This document shows positions 55,398 to 64,000 of a stretch of DNA of 64,000 bases, piece by piece. Origin of the DNA: Crambe crambe (Eukaryota > Porifera > Demospongiae > Poecilosclerida > Crambeidae). Below the pieces are notes generated by a model that worked only from the letters and a program-made list of their open reading frames with translations, was not told the origin of the DNA and searched no databases. Each line of letters begins with the position of its first letter. Position 1 is the stretch's first letter. The stretch lies in assembly GCA_963924555.1 (NCBI GenBank), contig OZ004589.1, positions 5,828,001 to 5,892,000 of the forward strand. The letters are read 5' to 3'. Made by a program: the position numbers and the translations under genes.

Positions 55398-55605
55398 GTT
55401 ATATAAACATACCCTAGTTATGGCAAGTCATTAACGAGTAAGGTGGTCGTATTTTCACGAGCCATAGATGAGTGAAATTACAGCCTACAAATGAAATGAC
55501 TTGCCATATTCCACGACAAGTGATTTATTCTATACTTCATATACTTACAAAAGCATCTGTAAGTTGTTATGGTTAGCTATTTTGGTTATTTATTGCAATG
55601 TAGCA

Positions 55606-55760
55606 ATGTAATAGTATCTACATCAACTACGATGCCAGGAGGTTCAATTTCATCCTCATATGGTGCTATAAATGTACATGAAATGCATGGTTGTACCATC
55701 AACTTCTTTGCTGCACCTGTACCACCACAACCACTACATAGCTATATCACAAGCAAAAAA
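55606..55760 (+). CDS. Possible exon of a sponge immune-type gene
   Basis: After an AG at about 55605 the frame reads VIVSTSTTMPGGSISSSYG, AINVHEMHGCTINFFAAP and a PVPPQP stretch. An INVHxMxxCTIN motif reminds me of linker exons in sponge NLR-like genes, a weak memory-based link. No clear donor follows. Confidence 0.25.
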
Positions 55761-55769
55761 ACTTTCAAA

Positions 55770-57150
55770 ACATACTTGTATTATAGCTATATCTATTCAT
55801 GATTTCTTTTCATTGCATTACTCTAAGAAGACTTTAAATAATTATAGCCAAGGGAAAGAAGACCAAGGAAGGACTTTATAGCTAGTCCTATCCCCTGGGG
55901 GAGGACTTTATGCCAGTTAAGTACTACTGTACTAGGTGGAATATATACAGGTCTTAACACTCCAAAATGCCCCAGGTGTACGTACAATACATATCATGTA
56001 TATGCGTGCATAATTCGCATAATCAAGCTAGCTAGATTGTTTTCTACAGCCTTTTGTCATGGAGTGGTGCTATACAGGATATTGTGCACAGTCCTCATAG
56101 GCATAGTTTAACTATTACACAGAGAACGGCCTCACTCAGGCCGAGTACTACCATAGGAAGGTTAAAGGCAATTAACTGACAAGGAACAAAACTATTGTTT
56201 TGTTCTAGCCAATCTTTGCTAGAACAAAGATTTTTCCTTTTCCATCCTTCATCCAATGGTAACTTAGCAGATGGAGAATAGGTTAGTATATACAAGGGGC
56301 CACTCCCCTGAGTGACTAAACATATTTGGATGCCTGACCTTGCATCCCAACTGACATTCGTGTGCTGGGTCAGCTCCCCATGTGCCCTTTACCGAGCAAA
56401 GATGCCTGACCTGGCATAGCTCGTCTATCTGGGGGAGGAGACTGACCTGCCACCCTCCCCTCTTAACCAGCCCATATCGAACTTCGCGCGATATAGCGCG
56501 TAATAATGTGTTAATTTGCTGTCAAAATCGATGCGTAGTAACGTCATCTCACGTAAAAGTCGCGGATTACGTGTTATTATGGCCACGTAAATTCACGTAA
56601 GAGTGCCTTTTAGCGCACATTAACACGCAGTGCACGCTACGCTCGAATAGCGCATTTTCGCGAAGTTTAGTCCAATAATTTGGTGAAAGAAATATTTTTA
56701 GTGCTCATAAGAGATTAGCCAAGGCCATATCAACAAAAAATTAAATCCACCAAAAAAATGTAGAGCCACTGCGCGTACGCGTACAGATTCCGCAATTTCG
56801 CACGTTTTTGCATTGATGCATTGCGCGTATTCTGTAGCACGATAAAAGGAGTTTAACGGAGTTGATACGCGTAATAACGCGATTATTGTTAGATTGTGCG
56901 CTATTTCGCGCTAAGTTCTACACGGGAGGGGCCTGGAACAGCTTATGGCCTGACCCGGCCCTGACAATAGCTTAAGGCCTGACCTGGCCCTGCTAGCCCC
57001 TGGCAGCATGTGTCTGCGGGCTGCCTGGTGGACCCAGCACCGAACATACAGTAGGTAGGGGAGCATATGTTGGCTGAAACATCCTCCATGGGTGCTGTAC
57101 ACCACACTCCCCAACCACATGGACTATAGCACTATAGATAGAAGAGTTAA
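55770..57150. other. Spacer with dispersed repeats
   Basis: CCAAAATGCCCCAGGTGTAC word at 55960, an inverted pair around TTGTTCTAGCCAATC (56195-56235), and the CG-rich GCGGATTACGTGTTATT block (56540-56900) shared with 42190-42320. No supported gene. Confidence 0.5.
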
Positions 57151-60100
57151 TGATTACTGAACATATTATGTATTTGTGATTGGTATGATAACAATGACTG
57201 TGCATAGTGCATTGTGGAAGTCAGCAAGTGTGATGTGTGAGGTCTGGAGATACCACACTGCTGTGAGACATTGCCAAGGTGTCCTTATATACGTAGTGAA
57301 TGCTGTGGACTTCCAATGGCCCAGGATTTGTATGAGGGAGTCGCTAAGGCCCGCCCATGCTGCTGTTGTGGCTGCACCTATACGGAAGCTGTGGCCACTG
57401 AATTTGGAATCGTCTACCCCTATTAACCTTAGTGCCTCCCGCAGTGCTTTGACGAGCCGGGGTCTTGAGAGTGTTGAGCCGTCGTGGAAGAGAAAGAGAG
57501 GGCCGGATGATTGTTGACGGATGGCCAGATACCCCAACATTGCTGTGACTGGGCAGAGGATGGTCCCAGTAGTGCCTAAATGCAAAATTGCTCCAACCCC
57601 GAAGGTGGCGGTCTTGCTCCATTTTAAATGGACTGCCAAATGAGCTGGAGCCACATGTGAGTCCACAAACACATCTTCTGGTGAAAGCATGTCTGGTGTG
57701 AAGGCCTCCATGGATGGGCAGGTAAACTCCCCCACGCGCAGGAACCCCAAAAAGCCTAGGCAGAACGCTGCCCACAACATTGTCCTGTCGAAGTCTGGGG
57801 GTTGCTGTGACCATGCCTGGTGGATTCTATGGAGGAAGTTGGGGGTGATAGGCAGGCGGCTGCATTGGGATTTCAAACGACCCATCCTCCACGCACCCTT
57901 CAAAACATAGTCCAGGCGGGGAAAGGAAGACAGAGCTGGGTCTGGCAAGTTACTAGTTATCTGCAGGTGGTGGACGGCACTCAAGTATGACCGAATGGAT
58001 TGGTAACTAAGTGATGAAGAGACAAGAAAAGCTATGACTCTACATAGGATGTGGGTAAGGGGGTGAAATGGAAATGTGCACAGAATGCAAGATAGCGCTT
58101 CTTGCCTGTGGCATATGAGTTCAGTGTGGATTTGGCGACACCTCTCTCAAAGAGCGTAGAAACAATTGTGTCCAGCTCGGAGATCCCCAGTCTGGTCTGA
58201 TGGTCACCAGTAACTTGAGTAGTGAAGGAGGCACTAACTGTGGCATCTGGGGGGTGACAGAGAAAAATAGGGACAACTTATTGTGGGATAATGCATCTGC
58301 TGCTACGTTCTGTACCCCAGAGACATTTTTTGCTGAGTATTGAAAGTGAAAGTAGGCACTATAAAAAGAGAAACAACATAGCAGATGCATCAGCAGCGTG
58401 TTCTTGGATGCCCTTGTTTGAAGGACAGATACCACCACAATATTATCTGAGTGGAAACAAATGTGTTTTCCCGACCAATACCTTCCCCACATGGCTGCCG
58501 CTGCTACCACAGGTATGAGCTCTTTGGCCGAAATTTCTATGCCAGTCCAGGTGTCTGGCCAGTGCATCTGGAACCAACCAAGTCCACATGCCATCGCTCC
58601 ACCCGTAGCGAAGGGTTCGGGAGAGGGAAGAAGGAAGATCCATTCCAGCCTTGGAGAAAGCATTTCCACCAAGCTAGGTCTGCCCTGGCGCCAATACTGA
58701 GCCGGATGTAATGGTGGGGAGCTCTAGCCACGTGTAGCAGGCTGAATAGGCGATGCAAGAATGTGCGACCAGGCTGCACGACTGATGCAGCGTGAGAGAG
58801 ATGTCCAAGGAGAGATTCCAACTCCTTCCTTTTGCATACCTTTTTTATGGACCATGTCCAAAGGAGTGCTTGGAGACGCCTCACTTTCTCTGGTGGCAGG
58901 CGTAGCTCAAAGGATCCCGTGTCCACCAATATCCCCAAGAAGGTGACACATGTCGAAGGGCCCTGTGAGGCCACTGGGACACCGAGGCTCTGAAGAGGGA
59001 GAGTGCGAATAACAATGCCTCTGCGCCCTCTCTTGATTTTGGTGCGCCCATAAAGAGGAAATCATCGAGATAGTGGATCTGATGGCGGATTCCTGAACAG
59101 TGCAAGGCCCAAGCGAGCATATCGGCCACAGTGGAGAAGATCTTAGGGGCTGACCGGAGCCCAAAGGGGACTATATATGTCTCCCCCTCCCATGAAATGG
59201 CCAGCAGATGATGATCCTGTGGGTGGACCGGGATGATGCGGTAAGCATTCCTTAGGTCTATCTTTACCAGCTCTGCCCTAACACCCAGCTGCAGTACATG
59301 CTGGACTACATCGTCCACCTTGGAGTAGGTAATTGACGACAGCTTGCGGGAAATGCCATCATTCACACTGCAGTCCCATGGGGATGACAAATCCACAATC
59401 ATGCGCCACTTGTCAACCTGGTGGGACTTCGGAACCAAGCCTATTAGGCTAACATGGACCAAGGGAAGGAGTGATTCCTTTAGCGGCCCCACTAGTCGTC
59501 CAGCCTCCACTTCTGCCTTGATATGCTCACTGACTACCCGGGGATTTGCTGATGCCGATGGGTGGTTCTTCCGAGCAGAGCGAAGGGTGGAGCCCTCCTG
59601 TTATAACCAATATGGAATCCTGAGGACAGGCCAGCCTGGATGTAGGATGTGAATGTGAATCACTGATCTGGATGGGATCTGCGTCCAGTTGCTCAATACC
59701 ACTGGGGTCGGACAGGTTGGCCACTGTATTGATTTACACCCCTTACAGTCCTCAAGCTCCAGCAGGTCGCATATTGGCCAGAAGCAATATTTTCCGCTCC
59801 AAATGACACTGTGGTCATCGGTACCTGGGATTTCAGGTGTGGGTCCTGACCTGAGGGAGGAAAGCGGGATCGTTAAATATTCCCCTGCCCTGCCTGCCAC
59901 CCTGTACCCACAATTATGAATTAAACTACCCCTATCCCGTTAAGCTAGCTAGCCACTCCCCAGACACTAGCTAACCACGAAGCTTACATGTAATAATAAT
60001 TATACACTTAAAAGAACTAAATCAATCAACCAATTAAATCAAGCAGTCACTCATAATAATAATGATTAGAATAAATAACAATCCAAGTAACATCGGGTAG

Positions 60101-61020
60101 CTTTTTCTTTTTTTTTTTTTTTTTTTTTTTTGGTCACGCGCACGCAGGCCCATATCAATGGTGCAGAGCTTTATACTCTGAACTAGCAGGTGTCTTAGCA
60201 CAGTCCCGTGCCATATGCTTTTCTTGACAAGTTGCACAGATGTGCCTGTAAGTGCAGGTAGAGGGGTAGACACAGGCCCCCCTGTTCCATGACACACATG
60301 TATGCTTTAGGGACTCTGGTCATCGCTTTCACGCAAGTGTCCTGGAGCATGGTCCCTTGTTTGCTGGAGATATGTTAGGGCACATTGACAGGCATTGTGA
60401 TCCACTTCTCTGCAGAGGGTACAGTAAGTACTCGCTCCTCCCATCTGACCCACCAGGGTGGAGGCCTGGATCCCAGTGTTAAGGGTGTTTCACTGCGTGG
60501 ATGAGTCCAGTGCTGCCTGTTGGCGGAATACTCTATCATAGTCCAGCCAGCCCTTGCCACTGTGTCTCAGATAATCAGCCGGCCATATGCCAGCATGTGT
60601 TGGGTTGTGGAGTCCTGCGAGTGAATTGCAACGTAGGCTAGAAAATAATACATCCATGATGACAGGGAGGTGATGTCTCTAAGGCAGGGTCTGAGGGACC
60701 CGGTAAGGGGTATTGGCTATTGAAGGTCTCCAGCTGTTGCAGGAGTGAGATACTGTCAGATTGGAGGTCCCTGAAGTCCACATAGCGACCCAAACGAATC
60801 CTGTCCACCAGCTTCTGGGGGAAAGGCTCTGTAGCTGGGGACAAGCTGAGACCGGTGGCAATGGATGGATGCCCTGACAAAGGTGTAGCTCCAGCAGTGA
60901 CAGTGATGTCTCTGGGGCCAGACAGAAGAGGCACAGATGCAAGTGCTGCCGGGGCCGGGAGGGAGCCCAGAGAAGGAACCCCGGATGCGGATTGGCCTAG
61001 AAAACACAAGAGGGGATGCT
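57150..61020 (-). mobile_element. Fossil DIRS-type (tyrosine recombinase) retroelement
   Basis: Minus strand, in order: a Gag-like region with a cysteine/histidine knuckle (about 61010-60130), reverse transcriptase (about 59510-58880), RNase H (about 58970-58120) and a tyrosine recombinase (about 57985-57170). The RT shows the YxDD-type site and the recombinase the R...HxxR...Y layout. A tyrosine recombinase in place of a DDE integrase marks the DIRS order. I see no methyltransferase domain, so a Ngaro-like subgroup is possible. The coding part looks broken, with roughly three to five breaks. The recognisable domains suggest a moderate rather than ancient age. Terminal repeats were not resolved. 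Confidence 0.8.
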
Positions 61021-61359
61021 AAAGATAGGCTATGCAATTTAAGCAGAGTGCGATTAAGCCGCCTAAGACAAAAACTAAGGCCTGCTAACGTTGGAGCCTG
61101 TTGGAGACTCGGAAGAAAACATGACCAGAGCCCCTAATCACTCATGTGTCTAATCATCACTTCAGGTGGTAATGATTGGTGGGTTAACCATGTAACTGAC
61201 AGATCATCGCTTTTGGTGATGATGCATAGTTGTGGTTACAGCCATCCCGCAGGTTGCCAGCACAGCGCATGAAAAAGATAATATCCCAAGGGTACTATGG
61301 ACTATTATTAAATCCGACATGGACCAGTATAAGTAGGACAGGACACTATCGTGTTATTA

Positions 61360-61380
61360 CTCCCCCCCCCCCCCCCCCCG
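61360..61380. repeat. C homopolymer
   Basis: About 18 C in a row. Similar homopolymers occur at 37328, 40397 and 50706. Confidence 0.9.
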
Positions 61381-61574
61381 GACTATATATTAACTATAGC
61401 TATCTAACTAACATATGATTGACCAGCTAATACTATTTAAACTAGGGGTTTAAATAGTATTCAACATGGGTAGCTACTGGCCACCAGATATCCTGAGGTT
61501 TCACTGTATAGGCATAATAATAATATAGTCAGTAGTTTAATAACTCTTTTGAATAGTACTTAATAAAGGAAAAA

Positions 61575-61862
61575 AAAAAAGGAAAGTAGGGATGGCTCTT
61601 TGCAGTTCAGCAACAATAAAGTGAACTTCAGTCAAGTAACCCCTTACCCATCACCAATATTACCAAACTACGAACTAACTATTCCTATCACTCCCATGAC
61701 AGGCCAAGATGAGATATAAAGGGAGTGAAATAGGAATAGTTACGTAGCTCGTAGTTTGGTAATATTGGTGATTGGTAAGGGATTACTTGACTGAAGTTCA
61801 CTCTCTTGTTGCTGAACTTTTTAAACCGCACATAGCTATCCCTACATTTCTTTATTTAGAAT
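61575..61862. mobile_element. Foldback element, fuller copy
   Basis: AAAGTAGGGATGGCTCTTTG at the left and ATAGCTATCCCTACATTTCT at the right; arms of about 120 bp with GTGAACTTCAGTCAAGTAAC and CAATATTACCAAACTACGAA. It lies directly upstream of the NB-ARC-like exon. Confidence 0.85.
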
Positions 61863-61933
61863 TTTCTTTTATACGGTATTATTTTGAAGAGTTGTTGCCC
61901 ATTTTAAATTCACTATAATACTTTTTTTTACAG

Positions 61934-64000
61934 TGCAAAGTACATCATATACAATCTTGTGATGTTATTAGTGGCAATTTTTGTGATTAATCCTATTATA
62001 TTCGGTGATAGTTCTACTGGAACATCTTATTATTTGCCGATAATTACGCAGAAGCTAATCGGTAGAGAAGCAGATATGGACACAGTTATGAACTATCTGA
62101 ATGAAGTAAAATTGGTCACTCTGTATGGTTCTCCAGGATTTGGTAAATCTGAACTTGCTCTACATATTGGTCATGAATTGCTCAAAAAGGGAACTGATGT
62201 AATTTATCTTAAAGTAGTCAGTTATGAATCGATTGATGATCTAATTGACAGGATTATTACCAAAGAGAAACCTGATGGAAAGATATGGGCCGAAAGTAAA
62301 TCTGATGAAAAGATATTGAAGTGGGCCAAAAGTATCAATAAATTGACTCTAATGATACTTGATAATGTTGATGGGAAGGTCTGGGATAGAAAGGAATGGA
62401 AAATAAAATTCACTAATGATTTTGTTGATGTTTTATTGAGCCATTCGGAATTCCTGAGCATTTTAATAACCAGTCAGCATGAAATACAATCAACATATCA
62501 CAACTATCGCACTCATTGCTTACTTGAGCTCTCTTCAGAAAAATGTGCTGATCTCCTCACTCTATCTAAGAGGAATCCTGAATTAGATGTGACCAGTTCT
62601 GAATCACAGACAGTATGTGAGCTTGCAGGTAATGTGCCTCTTGTCATCAAGATTTTAGCTCGTAGTTTATCACCTTCCTTTACAGCCAAGGTTCTGATAA
62701 ATAGGATAAATGAGGAATCAAATCGGCTCTACTATTTCGAGAGAAAAAAAATTATGATTCTCACTCGACTTAAAGTCGCATATGAAGTTATTGAACGGGA
62801 ATATCAAGTGTGTGGTTATTTGCTTGTTGGACATCCACGATCATTCTCATTAGATAATGCTAAGGAGATTATTAACTCTTATATAATGAGAAGCATTGCT
62901 GATGATTTCCGTACAGAAGACTGTGTTACTGAGTTAATGGCAAGATCATTCATTCAACCACGTACCTCCAACAATGCAACGCTGTATGATTTTCATAAAC
63001 TTGTAGAACTGTTCCTTACAGAAGCAAGAAAAAATGAAACCATGGACAAAGTTCTTGAACAATTTTGGAAGTGTTATATTTTTAATTGCAGTAAGAAATA
63101 TAGGTCACCTTATTTGCATCATTTGGAGGATGACATCAAGTATCTAGCAACTGTTCTCAGAGAGCATAATGAATATTCTTACATTTTAGCTCCATTGGTT
63201 TTCTATTGGATAAGGAATTCTGATTTTCCTAGAGTCAAGGATTCTGAAAGTGCAAGTATTAAAGAAGAATTAACAGAAGTATCAAGAACTGCTATTAAGG
63301 CAAGCTGTGGACATATTAATTTTCAAGAATTCGATAAAAATCTTAGATTTATGTGGAGAAAACTATACTTATACTTATTTGAGGTGTGTGATGATAAAAA
63401 TGACTGGCCTTACTGGTATAAACATAAGAAAGGTAACTCTCTCTTTTACGTTCTCTTTATTGATAGATATTCCAGTGAAGCTGATATAATTCAGATGCAT
63501 TATGATAATCGACGATTAAACAAGTTAATGTGGTTAGGAAAAACACTTACAAAGTTGAATTATGACTATTATAATGGAAAACTTAATGATTCTATCATTC
63601 TGGGACTTGAATACTTTTCATATAATAAACAAGCCCATAATTCAACAATGGCTATAAGGCACCTTCGCAGAGCTTTGAATGATACCTCTAACTCAAGCTG
63701 CAAGGGAGTACATGACCTAATTATATATATAGCACTTTATCACATCTACACTATGAGAGAGCATGATGAACAAGGTGCTAAATCCAGTCTAGTTGGAATT
63801 ATTGAAATGATGAATTTTCAGCAGATTGATATGGGATGCTATACTGTTATCAGGGATGATATTATTATTCCATTTCTTCGATCAGTAAACGAAATCAAGC
63901 TTATAAAGCAGATTACCGAGAAAGATTGTACAAAGCCTGTTAACACACGTATCTGCAATATCATGAAAGATACATATCTAATAGCTAGCTCTTCATACTA
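61934..64000 (+). CDS. Large STAND NTPase (NB-ARC-like) exon, open to window end
   Basis: After a strong acceptor (TTTTTTTTACAG, exon from 61934) one frame stays open for about 689 codons with no stop. It starts with a hydrophobic helix (IIYNLVMLLVAIFVINPIIF, residues 4-24), then LIGREADMDTVMNYL, a Walker A loop GSPGFGKSELALH (residue ~65), Walker B LTLMILDNVDG (~137), a GxP-type motif AGNVPLVIKILARSL (~230) and a winged-helix end YDFHKLVELFLTEARK (~350). An alpha-helical repeat-like region follows (NSTMAIRHLRRALNDTS). This is the order of NB-ARC/AP-ATPase proteins that sense signals and oligomerise in cell death and immunity. A membrane helix before the NTPase is unusual. Met 61962 could be an internal start; upstream exons were not found, and the 3' end lies outside. 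Confidence 0.8.

Overview
This window reads as nuclear DNA of an early-branching animal, most likely a demosponge. That is an inference. It rests on short GT-AG introns (about 55-100 nt), AT-rich spacers full of AGCT runs, death-fold and STAND NTPase genes, and a dense mixture of DNA transposons and foldback elements. No bacterial operon, rRNA, CRISPR or clearly functional tRNA is seen. Most true coding sequence is split into exons, so gene models here were built by reading exons with matching splice phases.

Layout: 0.9-2 kb, a small death-domain gene (+). 3.8-4.4 kb, a ~46-bp tandem array. 5.0-6.9 kb, a three-exon gene with a Tesmin/CXC-type cysteine cluster enclosed by long inverted repeats, probably a DNA transposon. 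8.6-9.6 kb, a small CtIP/Sae2-like gene (+). 9.7-10.1 kb, an unrecognised acidic gene (-). 10.3-12.6 and 22.7-25.0 kb, a segmental duplication in which each copy holds a PB1-domain gene (-) with heat-shock-element-like promoter motifs. Between them, at 16.6-20.1 kb, lies a DNAJB12/B14-type ER J-protein (+). 20-31 kb is almost entirely repeats: hairpin-headed tandem units, long palindromes and a duplicated 1.48-kb unit. 31.2-32.7 kb, an intron-bearing HTH plus integrase-fold gene remnant (-). 33.3-34.4 kb, a four-exon gene of unknown family (-), with a decayed relative at 12.5-14.1 kb. 35.85 kb, a CARD-like exon (+). 36.3-37.4, 44.5-45.5 and 52.05 kb hold MULE-like elements with 9-10 bp target duplications. 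41.8-45 kb holds fragments of transposon-type zinc-finger genes. 45.5-51 kb is a decayed ISL2EU-type transposon (THAP/DDE transposase plus SWIM/YqaJ/PHD nuclease, facing each other) broken up by nested insertions. 51.2-56 kb is foldback elements. About 57.1-61.0 kb is a fossil DIRS-type tyrosine-recombinase retroelement (-). 61.9-64.0 kb is one open exon of a large NB-ARC-like STAND NTPase that runs off the window.

Two themes stand out. One is cell-stress and innate-immunity-type genes: DNAJB12/14, the PB1 genes, and the death domain, CARD and NB-ARC exons. The other is an unusually well preserved record of nested DNA-transposon insertions, where target duplications let the order of insertion be read directly.
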